Origin: Coprinellus micaceus
Lineage: Eukaryota; Basidiomycota; Agaricomycetes; Agaricales; Psathyrellaceae
Length of the DNA stretch: 64,000 nt
Direction: 5' to 3'
Assembly: GCA_951394405.1 (NCBI GenBank)
Contig: OX596337.1
Span: forward strand, 310,001 to 374,000
Shown here: one piece after another, positions 19,264-31,773 of the stretch
Position numbering within the stretch: position 1 is the first letter of the stretch
Layout of the letters: every line of letters starts with the position of its first letter
Position numbers and translations under genes: made by a program
Notes under the pieces: generated by a model
What the model was told of the DNA's origin: nothing
The model's database searches: none
Seen by the model: the letters and a program-made list of their open reading frames with translations, nothing else

Positions 19264-20790
19264 CTACGCTTCATCGTCCTTGATGACTGAGGCCAGCTTG
19301 TAGTCTGGTGGTTGTGGTGCCGAAGGATGTTGTTGATGGAAGTCATCTACCTTTTCATGTGCATTAGCAAGGTTCTCCTCCGGTTCCCAAGTTGCAGCCC
19401 CATCGTAGTCCAACCAGTTGACCAGGTACTCAAACTGTTGTATCTTCTTTGCCTTCCTCCCTCTCATCTTCCATCCCTTCAGTTCAACCTCCACCTCATT
19501 CCACCTGCTATCCCACACCTCATGGACATCCCATTCATCTACTCCCTCAATCTTGGATGGCTCAGGTGGGGGAGGGAGAACTCCGTTGACGTTGCTTCCT
19601 CTCCAGGGATGAAGCTTGTCAATGTGGAATATTGGGTGGTGGTGTGAAAGCCAGTTGGGGAGTTGGAGGCGATAGTCAAGATCACCAATCTTCTCGGTGA
19701 TGAGAAAGGGGTTGAGGTAGTGGTCCCCTAGTTTTCGGGGAGGGATTTTGAGGGCGATATTCTTGGCACTAAGCCAGATGTAGTCATTGACCTGGAATGT
19801 GTGTGCAGTGCACTTTCCCCTCTCATAGTCCTCCTTCTGCAGCGTCTTTTCCACCTGGAGTGCAGCTTCTACCTCCTTGCGTACATTTTGGAGGTGTTGC
19901 AGGCGTTTGTTGATACCATGGATGCCAGAGGGTGGGGTGACTGGGGTGTTGAAGTGGGGGAGGTGACCATAAATGACTTCAAAGGGGAGTGACTGTGGGC
20001 ATAGTGGATGTGGGCGTTGATAATGAATTCGGCCATGGGGAGGTGCTGGTCCCAGTCATCTTGACGTCGGCTAGCATAGAGTAAGGGTCCAATGGAATAG
20101 AGTACTTACTGAGTATACTCAGTAATTACTGCATAGAATACTGATTAGAAGTAGGCAGATTTTTTGGTCCTAAGTACCCAGTAATTAATCAGTAATCAAT
20201 TGACTACTCAGTAGTGGAGGGACGTACAAATTTTGGCAGAGAAACACCTCTCATAGTCTGGAAGAGGGTGATTGTGTGGTATATGCCATGCCAGATTTCT
20301 TCTGCTGCTTGCCTGTTGCAGATAGTCTGACATCCCCAACACTCAAAATGAACCCACAAGTCACGATAGAGCGGTCTCCAGGGCAAGTTTATACTGACCA
20401 AGCGTTAGAGGAGCCTATTGGTGCGAAAGCTCAAAGATCAATGCTTGATTTACACCGTGACTGGAACTTGGGCCCTCATCACCAAGCTATGGATCAACAG
20501 TATCCACCTCCACCTTGCCCTACCACCCAAGCACACACCAAAATAGTAGAGGGCCTTTCAGGATGCTGGCTGATTTGGAACTGCCGAAAAAAACTGATTA
20601 GAACTCAGCACTAATTGATTAGACCGAGTGATTACTGAGTAGAATATGATTACTAGATACTTAGGCCCTGAGGTCTAATCCTAATCTATTCAGTTGGAGC
20701 CTTAGCATAGAGGCAGAGGTACTTCTCAACCTCCTGGTTGGCACATTGATACACCTGGTTCCAGGCTACCCGTATAAAAACACGAATTAC
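19264..20790 (-). pseudogene. Integrase-chromodomain 3' end of a second Ty3/gypsy family, split by a hAT-like element
   Basis: The 5' piece (about 20790-20705) translates as NQEVEKYLCLYA, the integrase glutamate region. After the inserted 623-bp element the frame resumes at LYASRRQDDWDQHLPMAEF (about 20075). It continues through ISGIH/INKRLQHL-type helices and QVNDYIWLSAKNI to a chromodomain (EYLVNWLDYDGAATW) that ends at 19264. The rest of pol is absent. This relic belongs to a lineage different from elements 1-3. Its LTR and polypurine tract follow immediately downstream. Confidence 0.75.
20082..20704. mobile_element. Non-autonomous hAT-like element, 623 bp
   Basis: The target duplication GCATAGAG (20074-20081 and 20705-20712) is exact and 8 bp long, the hAT signature. 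The termini are imperfect inverted repeats: left TAAGGGTCCAATGGAATAGA, right (reverse complement) TAAGGCTCCAACTGAATAGA. There is no transposase ORF. Subterminal sequence is AT-rich with repeated ACTCAGTA/TTACTGAG words. It interrupts an integrase reading frame, and excising it and one target copy restores the coding order. Confidence 0.85.
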
Positions 20791-20940
20791 ATATACCCAA
20801 TTGTCATCGTATTCGTGTTCCTAACTTATGGTTGTGAACGACTGAGGGACAAAGAGAGCTGTGAGATGCCCCACTCGACAGCTGTGCTAAGGAGAACCCT
20901 GGAACGAGGAGATCGAGCATGGGTGCTTAGCAGATTAGAT

Positions 20941-21794
20941 TTGTGATCTTATCACACCTGAATACGAGATGCCAAGAACCGAGAACCAAAGGGAAGTGAC
21001 TTGTCCGCCTGGCATGCAAGAGTCGTGATTCCGCACATACCAAACAGGGCATGCCCAGGCACAGGACCAATGCTAAATCCACAGAGACGCATACAGATCG
21101 AGAAGAGGTGTAGATACCATGACGAGTAAAGATTGTTGAGAGACGTACGAGCCATACACAAGCGAGCGTGCATAGGGAATATCTATTGTCACTGATGGAC
21201 TCACAAACAGTTGACAGGGCTGGGTCACAGATAGGGGTGGTCAGAGAAACCTCACACACGGATAGCCGCACAATAACAGGTACCACCAGTCACCACCAGC
21301 TGGCTGAGTAATGATCGGAAGTTGCATGATTGATAAGCGCCCTGTGGGGAACCTCACCGGGTTGCGTATGGATACAAGTGCGACGACAACTGGATGATAC
21401 GGGAATCCCAGTGCGCCAGCAAGGCACCCTCCATTTTGGGGAGTTTCCTGATATGGGAGGATCACATGGGCGAGTGGAGCGCTAGGCACCCAAGCCCGAC
21501 GCAAGCTCGGGATGTTCTGCCCAACAATTCAGTCGACCTCTCCATGTCCATACGGTCTCGCCAGGCTCATAGGCGAGACTTGGGACAGTTCTCTCCGTAG
21601 GTACGAGCACAAGTAGTATAAAAAGCGACCCAGTCGCACCCATTTTCCTTAGCTTAGTTCTCACTCTCTCATTCCCTCACTCTCTCTCCGTACGTTTCAA
21701 TCTATTTTATTGTCCTACCTATTGACTACGGTGCCCGTTCTCGAGACTCGTGCTACCCCCGGCACTCGCACACACAAGACTTACTGTCTCTACA
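20941..21794 (+). repeat. Probable 5' LTR of element 3
   Basis: A candidate LTR starts TGTGATCTTATCACACC and ends TCTCTACA. It contains TATAAAAAG near 21617 and is followed two bases later by TGGAGCCCACCGTGAGG, a TGG-type primer-binding site. No second copy is in the window, so the left edge is inferred. Confidence 0.4.
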
Positions 21795-21962
21795 ACTGGA
21801 GCCCACCGTGAGGGGGGTTTTCACTGCATCTCCAGACTCAGAACCACGTCTCTGAGGCTCGTCTCAGGTCCTCATCTCTCTTTTCACTCTCGTCAACCCT
21901 CATCTTGCCCCCGACCGGTTCGTATCCTTCGTCCAGCATCATAGCTGGAGGGATAGCCGTCG

Positions 21963-24900
21963 TTGTCACCGCTGGATCCTAGACTCAACCCGAATAAGAC
22001 CCCACTGTCAACTCGTTTGATTCCCCTTCCTCCCACACCAAAACCATCTCGCTTCGTTGCTTTTGATCCCTCAGACCCCCTCCCATTCACCAGGTTTGAC
22101 TTCGACCAGTCCCCTGGTAGGGCCCCACGTCTACACCCCGCCAATTGGACCATCTTATCCAACTCCAACAAATCATCCATCCCTGACCTATCTGACCTTC
22201 TCGACGACAAACCTAAAAACACCCCCCCCACATCCACCATGCCCAACGCCGAAACACCCAAGGGCGATGTCTCATTCATCCAGGGACTGCTGACCATGCC
22301 TGGATGCAAGGAACAACGAGCTCCGACGTTTGACGGTACAGGGCCGAACCTACAGCAATTCTTTCGCAATTTTGAGACGCTCACTGTTCTGTGCAGCGTT
22401 CCACACGACCGATGGGTGAAGAGTACTCTTGAGTACGCTTGCGCCAAAGACTATGATCTATGGAAAGATATCATCAGCACTATGGGAACAGCCTGGACCC
22501 AATTCAAGGTCAAGGTCTCTGAATTCTATGCCGGTGCCGACGCCAAATGCAAACACACCATCTCCGACCTCGAGTGACTATGCAAGAAGACGTCCAATAA
22601 GTCTCATCTCTCGGGAGCAGAATTCAGCAAATTCTATCGAAAATTCTACATAATCGCCTTGTACCTCAAGTCAAAGGATTGCATGTCCGACCAGGAAGCC
22701 TCTCGTCACCTCATCAGCACATTCAGCCCCGACATTCGCAGGCGAGTACGAGTGCAATTGTGTGCGGAAGACCCGTCGCATCATCTAGACGACCCTTGGA
22801 TGGCAGCGAAGGTCATCGATGCAGCAAGAATCGTGTTAGCTGCCTTGTCCGACGATTTTGAAGGTGACGCACCTCGGGACTCGACGAATGCGCTCCCTCC
22901 CCCATCCGCTGCAGTCTCTACAGGCCTGACTTGCCGAATCTACGACGCTACACCGCTCGTTGACCCCGAACTGTTTGGTAACTCGATGACGAACGTCCTC
23001 CAGCAGATGTCTAACATGATGGAGACTTTCAACAATCAACTTCCTAGCGATGGACCGCCTATATGATATAACGCACCTATGCCTCCCCAGAACCGTCCCC
23101 CTCCATCCTGTGCCTTCTGCAGCGACCATTCTCACTTCAATAGGGAATGTCAGATCGTGCAGCACTACTGAAACAGAGGGTTATGTTGCAGAGATGAGAG
23201 GAATCTGATCATCTTACCGAACGGACAACACGTAGGCTTCCACACTGGCCCAGGTCGCAATATGCAGGAACAAATCGATAATTAGCATCGCTTGAACACC
23301 CCACCACCCAGCGGCATTGTCTCATTGAACATTGTGCACATTGTTGAGGCAGAAGGGCCGGCATGCGACGTCATTTCATCCATGATCGAGGAAGTTGCAG
23401 CCAAGGTCAAGAACCAGAACGACGTGGACGAACTCGCCCTACTCAAGGCACTGCAGGTGCAGACGGCAATGAAGATAGAGGCAAGAAAGAAGGGAAATTG
23501 AACCAGTCCACCTGTTACGAGAGGCGCAGTCAAAGCGGCGAAACGTCACCCACGTAACATCTCAGCCCCCACTTGGAACCCCGACATTTCACCCTCAACC
23601 ACCACCTCTTATGTCCCAGCAAAGGCGTCTCCTCCTCTCAACCCAACTCCACTCGCCAGTGTACACCCCGTCGACCAGAACCAGCAATATCGCTATCAAG
23701 CGCCCATCAAGGACCTAAAAGCGGCGAAGGTTCTAGCGAATAGGGGTCTCGATGCCATGGTGACGATATCGGCAAGGGAATTACTAGCTGTGGCACCCGA
23801 GGTACACAAGCTTGTGTGCAACTTGGTATCCACTAAGCGTATTCCGATGGATTCGACAACGAGCGCCTCTTTCTCCAATGTCTTGTGCGATGAAGCGCCC
23901 ATTTACGAGTCGATGCTCGCTGCACTGCCACCGCCGCCAGGAGGACTGAGAACCATTGTCGCCAACGCCTCCGAATCCTTGCGCACCATCGAACTTGATA
24001 TCGAGGACCGAGTAAAGGTCAACGCAATACTCAATGAAGGGTCACAGATGATCGGCATTCGCAGGGAGCTTTGGGAACGGCTCGCTCTTCCTCTCCGCAC
24101 TGATCACGTCGTCACCATGGAGGCAGCCAACAGTACGACAAGCCCAACTAGAGGTCTACTTCCCAATCTTCAACTCCTCATCGGTGGATGCGTGTTCTAT
24201 GTTCAGGCTCAAGTCGTCAACCACACAAGCTACGACGTTCTACTCGGACGCCTGTTCCATACTCTCTGTCAAGCTCTTGTCAAACACTTCCCAGACGGGG
24301 GAGCTGAGATCATGCTCACCGACCCGAACGCGCACGCCGTCGTCACGATCCCAACCAAGGCTCGGATTCGAGGAGATAAGATGGTGGAGGTGTCTTTTTT
24401 GGAGTACTAGAGAGCTCGGGTACAGTTCACGGACCCACAAACGCCCACGCCATGAACTCGAGCATCTCTGACAAAAGGGCAAACATTTCTCCTAGTTCCA
24501 TTTCTGTTTCTACGTCTACTTCTAATCTCAACTCTATTCTCTCATCATCATCTGTCTCTCAGTCTCTTCTTGAATCTCTTGTGTCCCCGTCCTTCAACAA
24601 CTACATCCACAGCAATGCCGTCTCAATTACTGAAATATCCCTTGAAACCGAACCTGGACAACCCCTCGAAACCGCCAAGTTCGAATCTTTCAAATACAAA
24701 AAGGTCGCAAACCGAGTCAACCCCGTATCTGCCGCCCTACCCAAGTTGTTCCGTATCGTTCGAACCAGCCCACCTGATGTCCTCACCGACATGCCTTCGA
24801 TCCCAGAAAACCCGCCCGACTTCACTCCCGGTACTCACTACACCACCGAACAAAAGGAGAAGATGGGGATCAACAAGGACGGGTTTCTTTGGCCTGAGGA

Positions 24901-25862
24901 GGAGAAGCTGGTGCACTGGCCCTTCCGAGTCTGTGAGATGGGATTCACCTGGGAGGAATTGGAAAAGGGTATGTTCCTGGAAGAGTTTCTCAGACCCGTA
25001 TGAATCCCCACCCTGGGCCACGACGTCTGGATCTTCAAGAACATCCCCATCCCACGAGGATTATTCCCAAAAATCATCGAGATTCTCAAAACGAAGATCG
25101 CCACTGGGGTGATCGAACCATCCAATGCCGCCTACCGATCCCAATGGTTCTGGGTCCTCAAAAAGGACGGGAAGTCGCTCCGTATCGTCCATAACCTCCA
25201 GCCCCTCAACGCTGTCACGATCAAGGACTCCGCGGTCCCCCTGATTGTCGAGCCGTACGCTGAATCGTTCGCTGGACGTGCCTGCTACACCGTACTTGAT
25301 CTATTCGTCGGATTTGACCAGCGCACCCTACACCCTGACTCACGGGACCTGACAACATTCCAGATGCCTCTTGGGACGTTCCGCCTTACTCGAATTCCGA
25401 TGGGATACACGAACTCGCAGCAGGTCCAGCACGGCGATCTGTGTTTCATTCTCCAGGATGAAATCCCGCATGTCACTATGCCCTACGTCAATGATGTACC
25501 AATCGCAGGAGGTGCATCACGATACAAACTCCCTGATGGCGGATTCGAGGTAACAATGGCAAACCCAGGAGTGCGTCGATTCGTCTACGAGCATCTTCAG
25601 GACGTACTTCGGGTGGTGTGGAAGGTGATGAAGTTCGGAGGAACATTCTCTGGACCGAAGGCCGTCATCTGCACACCAGAAGCGGTTATCATCGGCCACC
25701 TGTGCACCTACGAGGGACGTTGAGCTCTACCTCACCGAGTTCAGAAGATCCTCGACTGGCCCATCCCTCGAGACCTGTCCGACATTCGGGGATTCCTAGA
25801 GACTCTTGGGACTCTATGGATGTTCATCAAGGATTACGCAGCCCATTCGGAACCCCTCGTGA
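21963..25862 (+). pseudogene. Element 3: Ty3/gypsy gag-pol relic, cut by element 2
   Basis: One broken reading frame set can be followed. Gag comes first (APTFDGTGPNLQQFFRNFET, first ATG near 22239, a CCHC knuckle CAFCSDHSHFNREC near 23110). A protease-like domain lies near 24030 with NEGSQMIGI where an Asp is expected. The RT is IATGVIEPSNAAYRSQWFWV, then VLDLFVGFDQR, then MPYVNDVPIAGG. The RT catalytic motif is YVND, not YVDD. The frame contains several stops, mostly TGA (22575, 23064, near 23170, 23499, 25001, 25721) and one TAG near 23283. RT ends at AAHSEPLVM where the element 2 LTR starts. RNase H and integrase are missing. This is a third gypsy lineage with tRNA-type priming. Confidence 0.7.
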
Positions 25863-26702
25863 TGTTATGTTTAGCTTTGCATACTATATCTTTTGCCCCT
25901 ATCTTTTTATCTTATCTCGTCGCGGACTCTTTTCTTTATCTTTCAGCAGCTATCTCTTTCTTTATCTTTCAGCAGCTATCTCTTTCTTTTATGTAATATA
26001 GATTATCTCTTTCACTAGCGCTAGTTGCCCATTCTTTTATGACTCGTATTGTATGATTTGTTTAGCGCAGCTTTGCACAGTTTGTATGACGCGTATAGGC
26101 GCAGCCTTGCGCAGTTTGTATGATGCGTATAGGCGCAGCCTTGCGCAGCTTCGTTTTACTCAGCTTGCACAGTTCTGCTTACTTGTACGCAGTTCGACGC
26201 AGCATTCCGTAGTATACGCAGCCATGCTCTGACTCAGCTCGGACTCGTAGTGACTCATAGCGACTTGTACCTCTCAGTATATATACCTCTACGACATACT
26301 GATGTACCTTAGCTTGTTATCCTTGTATCAACCTTTGTGACTACCCTCATCCCACTCTCCTGTTTCCCCTCTTTACTATACCTGGTGGAAACTGAAGCTC
26401 AACCACCATTCTAAAACCCGCACATACCGACGACGTCAAGCAACTCTTAGACACCACGAAAGACCTCATCCTCTAAGAAGATCCCAACGAAGAGAATAAC
26501 CAAGACCACGACAACAGCACCTACAACCTAGACCCAGAAGAATGGAGAGAAGCGATCGTCTACATTGCCCCCGACCCAAGACGTGACGTATGGCCACCAA
26601 ACTGCGCACGCTGGTAGAACGACTACGATTGCCGATATCGAGCGTACCAGAGATTGACCAGACAGAGCCGACTGTTGGAGACACCCCAACCGAGTCATAA
26701 CA
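25863..26702 (+). repeat. Element 2 5' LTR
   Basis: 840 bp, longer than the 776-bp 3' LTR because of two short internal tandem duplications (around 25935-25985 and 26085-26150). TATA-like TATATATA lies at 26278-26285. Confidence 0.88.
26311..26320 (+). promoter_or_regulatory. Predicted element 2 transcript 5' end (decamer)
   Basis: AGCTTGTTAT lies 33 nt after the TATA run at 26278 and is complementary to the PBS at 26705-26714. Confidence 0.55.
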
Positions 26703-26704
26703 GA

Positions 26705-26714
26705 ATAACAAGCT
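26705..26714 (+). other. Element 2 primer-binding site, self-priming type
   Basis: ATAACAAGCT starts two bases after the LTR, the same sequence and spacing as in element 1. Confidence 0.7.
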
Positions 26715-26756
26715 CAACAAACATTGCCCTTGCTTCAAGCGCGACCAGAGAAAGAC

Positions 26757-28426
26757 ATGACAGATTCACTAAACCGACCAGAGACCCCTCCTTCACCAGA
26801 CCTTCAGTGCAAACCGTATCCACATACTTACAACGCCGGAGCCCTACTCGACTATTGGGCAGATACCACCACTCAACAAGAAGACAGCTGGACAGCTTGC
26901 ATCTATCAACCTTGCCCACATTGATTCCTATATCCTTCGACAGATCCGTCCGATCTCGAAACTCGCCTACTGGCTCTTGAAGATGAACATCAAAAGACAG
27001 AAACTGCCCATACCCAAAGACTCCGTTGAGAGCGAAGGGAAGAACGCTGAACACAAGTAACCGCTCAATATATCGCCAAGAAATTAGAGCTCGAAGCCAC
27101 CAGAGCTGAAGTCAACGAACTACAGGAAAAATATGAAGAAGAACTAAGGAAAACCAGGGAAGAAGAAACCACATTTCGGAAGCGACATGACCAAGACCGA
27201 CAGAACAAAGAAACAGAGGCAGAAGAGCTTACCAGGAAGCTAGCTGCTACCCAAGACGCCCCCACATCTCACCCACTCCCAGGAACCCCTCGACTTATCA
27301 AAAGCTTTCCCGGATCAAGAATAGGATCCAGACCAGGATCTCGACCAGGCACCCCCAAGACACCAACTATCCCACTACCCGCCGAACCCATCAAGGAAGA
27401 AAAAGAAATCTTGACACCCCCAGAAGACGACAAGAAATCCGAAACCACAAACGAAGACGTCGATATGTCAGACAATAAAACGGTCACTATCAACAACAAG
27501 CCCAGCTCCAAAATCAACGTCAAATCCTATGATGGATCCAGAAAAGACTTCCGAACCTTCGAAGACTCTCTCTCCCTCTACTTCTCTTACTACACTGATC
27601 AGTATGAAGGCAAAGAAAAGAGGAAGATTACCTTTGTTCTATCCAAACTAGACTCTGGTGAAGCAGAAATCTGGAGAAGAACGTACATCACTTCCAAGAA
27701 ACTCAATGCTGCAGAAGTCAAGTACGACGACTTCTGAAAAGACTTCAAGAAAGTGTTTGAAAAGACGAACGTTCAGGAAGACACCCACTGGGAGCTCGAT
27801 AATCTTAAACAACAACCAGGAGAAACCGCAGACACTCTGATCACCCGCTTTCGTCACCTCGCTGCCCTCGCTGGTGTTTCTCTCATCAACAACAATCAAG
27901 AAGCTCTGCATTATCTCAAAAAGGTGTTAAACCTCGAGTTGGTCGTCAAAATCGCCGGAGAAAGGACCCAACCAACCTTATTCGAAGAATGGGTAGATGC
28001 TGCCATCGCTCAAGACAGGGCCTACTGAATGTCCAAGGCAATCAAACAAGGACGGAGATATCCAGGTAGCACCTTCATCGCTTTCGCCAATTCCAACAAT
28101 CAACCAAATTGACGACCTGCCAGAGACCCGAACGCCATGGATGTAGACGCTATCACCACCAACGAACGAATGGAACTTCTCAGAAACAAAGTGTGTTTCA
28201 ACTGCAAAAAACCGGGACACTTCACCAGAGAATGCAGATCACCTAAATGAAACAACTCACTCAGCAATTACTGCTCCAACCGATCTTACGGATCTTCCAC
28301 CCCCGTTCAAAAACTATCAATCCAAGACGCGGCAAAGTCCATTCATACTCTTTTTACCCAGTACACCAGAGAAGAAGAAAAAGAGATAATCAACACCTTC
28401 GCCAACCTAGGAATCAAGGATTTTTA
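26757..28426 (+). pseudogene. Element 2 gag with multiple TGA stops
   Basis: It starts ATG-Thr-Asp (MTDSLNRPETPPSP), homologous to the region of element 1 gag that lacks an ATG. A Lys/Glu-rich coiled coil (LELEATRAEVNELQEKYEEE) follows, then the gag core (INVKSYDGSRKDFRTFEDSL) and a CCHC knuckle CFNCKKPGHFTREC near 28200. In-frame TGA codons lie at 26932, 27028, 27049, 27735, 28026, 28110 and 28248. The natural end is the TAG at about 28424. Confidence 0.8.
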
Positions 28427-28433
28427 GATAAGT

Positions 28434-31400
28434 AGGATCATGCAACAACGATCTCTCCTATCCTCTGCATCCGATCTATGCTTGTCGCCGATATTCGAAA
28501 TCTCAGCATGCACATTCCCGTTACTATCACCAATTCCACTCGGAAAATCAACACCCAAGGACTCATCGACTGCGGAGCTGGGGGAAATTTTATTGACCCT
28601 CGCTTTGTCAAACATCACCGAATTCCCACAATCCCGCTTTGATTCCCCATGAAAGCCACGAATGTAGATGGAACCCTCAACAAACACGGCACTATCTCCC
28701 ACTATGTTTGGCTTCCCATTACCATCAACGACCGGACCAGAACTCAACGACTTTATGTCTGCCAACTCAGAAAACAAACCCTGATACTAGGGTTCCCCTG
28801 GCTACAAGAAGAAAACCCAATCATCGACTGGCGGCTAGGAACACTGACATGGCGTTCCCCATACATCAACTCTCTTAGGACTGGGAGATCAAGTCTCCTG
28901 AAAATTCCAAGGATCTCCAAAGAACCTGAACAAGGACCAGAACCGACTATACAGATCAACACTATCTGTATCCTAGAAGACCACTCCAACGAAGAAAATG
29001 TTGTATGGATCAACCTCAAAACCACTATATCCCAACATCTAGCAAAAGAACACCATCTGGAAGAAGACGAAAGACCCCTTGAAGAATGTGTTCCAGAAGC
29101 ATATCACAAATATCTCCATCTCTTTCGTCCCGAAACCGCCGAAAAATTCCCTCCGAAAAGAGAATTTGATCACGCTATTGATCTCAAAGAAGGCTTTATC
29201 CCCAAAAGATTTCCCGCCTACTCTTTATCGCCTGCCCAAGAAGCAGAAGTCAACCGATTCGTTGAAGAAAATCTGAGATTAGGATGAATCAGACCATCCA
29301 AATCAGCCATGGCATCCCCTGTTTTCTTCGTATCCAAGAAAGAAGAAAAGCTCCAACTATGTCAAGACTATCGCTACATCAACAACTGGACTATAGCTGA
29401 CACATACCCACTTCCCCTAGTTGACGACCTTCTGAAGAAGTATCAGAAAGCAAAATACTTCTCGAAGATTGATCTAAGGTGGGGGTTCAACAATGTTCGC
29501 ATCAAAGAAGGGGACAAATGGAAGGCAGCATTCAGAAAGCCCAGAGGACTATTCGAACCAACAGTGATGTTTTATGGACTCAAGAACTCTCCACCTACCT
29601 TCCAACGCATGATGGACGACGCCCTACAACAACTGGATGAAATTCCAGAATCAGCCTTGGTGGATGGATACATTGATGATGTTCTGGCTGCAGGGGAAAC
29701 AAGAGAAAAATGCAGACAAGACACGCTTCGCACTCTTGATCGGATCGACAAAGCCAAGCTACCATGCAACATCAAAAAATGCGCATTCAAGCAAGAAGAA
29801 GTAGACTTCCTCGGATTCATTATCAGTCGTGGACAACTTTGCATGGACCCCGTCAAAATCGCCAGCCTCGCCAAGTGGCCAACCCCAGTAGATCTGAAAC
29901 AACTATGATCATTCTTAGGGTTTGGGAACTTCTACCGAAGGTTCATCAAGAACTATTCCAGGATCGCGACACCTCTGCACGCCCTCCAAGGGAAGGATGT
30001 CCCTTTCATCTGGACCGATGAATGCGAACAAGCCTTCCAAGAGCTGAAGACCAGATTCACCTCTTACCCAGTACTCCTCCTACCAGATCCCGAGAAAGCC
30101 TACCAGATCGAAGCCGACGCATCAAAACACGCATCTGGAGCCGTCCTGACACAGCTTGGAGAAGACGGAAAAAGACACCCCGTCTGCTTCTTATCACAAA
30201 CATTCAACGCCGCTGAATGAAACTACCAAATCTACGACAGAGAACTCCTCGCCATCCTGAGAGCACTGCTTGAATGGAGGCCATTTATTTTTGGATCTCC
30301 TTTCCCCATAATCGTCTACTCCGACCACCAGAATCTAACATACTGGAGGAACCACAAAAACTCAGCCCCCCGACAAGCCCGCGCCTTTCTCACATTGTCT
30401 GAATACAACATCGAACTAAAACATCAACCAGGAACGAAGATGTACCAATCAGACGCTCTGTCAAGATGACCCGACCTCTGCCAAGATGACGAGAGACAAG
30501 AAGAAGTAGTCGTGCTCCCACCAGACCTATTCGTTAACCTGATCGACACCGCCTTGCAAGAACAAATCCTGAACTTGGAGAATCTCGATCAAGAAGCCGG
30601 AGACACCTTGAAGCTACTACTGGAAGAAGGATTCTCTGAGCTGCAAAACGACCTAGGGGATTGGACAGTAGAAACGAAAAACGGGAAACACATGCTATTC
30701 CGAAAAGGAAAAGCATATGTCCCTAACGACACCAAACTTCGAAGGACAATTGTGCAATCTCACCATGATTCCCCAACCGTCGGACACCCGGGACAACTAG
30801 GAACTTTCAACACAGTCAGAAGAAACTATTGGTGGCCTGGGATGCGAAAATTCATCAAAGCCTATGTCAATGGCTGTGCAGAATGTCAACAGTTCAAGAT
30901 CAATCGCCAACCTGTCAAACCGAGTCTACTCGCCATAACAGCACCGGAATCAGCCCGCCCATTCACCCAATTATCCATCGACTTTATCACCGACCTCCCA
31001 CGCTCGGACGGATATGACGCCATTATGGTCGTGGTAGACCATGGTCTTACGAAGGGGGTAATTTTGGAACCTTGCAACAAAATGATCACCATAGAACAGA
31101 CTGTAGGAGCATTCATTCGCAGAGTCTTTGCACACTATGGCCTCCCAGACAAATGAAGAACAATTCAAAAATCTAGAACATATCAGGAATGAAGCACTCA
31201 CAGCCCACGAACTTGCCAGAAACCGAATGATAGAACGAACAGACACTGTATGGACACCGTTAAAAAAAGGCGATAAAGTATGGTTAGACGCCAGGAACCT
31301 GAAACTCCCATACAAGTCGAAGAAGATGTCACCCAAACAACTAGGACTGTTCAAAATCATCGAAACAATCGGACTTTGCGCCTATCGACTCAAACTTCCC

Positions 31401-31682
31401 GCCAAATGCAGGATTCACGACGTGTTTCATGTCTCACTCCTTGCCCCATACAAAACCAACAACACTCACAGTCCATCGCATCCAGAACCACCACCGGAAG
31501 AAATTGAAGGGGAAGAAGAATACAAAATCGAAGGAATCATCAATCACCATGTCAACCGTGATGGAAGTATTGAATACCTGATCAAATGGCTTGGTTACGA
31601 TGAAACCCAATGGATGGAAGAAGATGATCTAGAACACACTCCAGACCTCCTGAACAAGTATAAAGAGGACAACAAACTGTGA
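28434..31682 (+). pseudogene. Element 2 pol with TGA stops and integrase deletion
   Basis: Protease region LIDCGAGGNFID, RT YIDDVLAAG, RNase H IEADASKHASGAV, integrase HHCC finger and VDFITDLP are all readable. The C-terminal chromodomain (EYLIKWLGYDETQW) is open to 31682. In-frame TGA codons lie at 28640, 29285, 29906, 30218 and 30467. Element 1 has Arg at four of these positions. Near 31150 the frame jumps from GLPDK to NEEQFK, so about 107 codons are missing, including the second and third integrase catalytic residues. The element could not encode an active integrase. Confidence 0.85.
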
Positions 31683-31773
31683 CGATCATCCAAACCAAAC
31701 TCAGCCCACCAGCCATCCTCACTATTAAACACCTTTACCTGCCCCTTCTGTTTATCCTCCAACTCATTTCAAC

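Noticed and set aside
26932..30469. TGA recoded as an amino acid in element 2
   Set aside because: TGG is used normally for Trp in the same frames, other genes here end at TGA, and Arg positions fit CGA-to-TGA mutation better.
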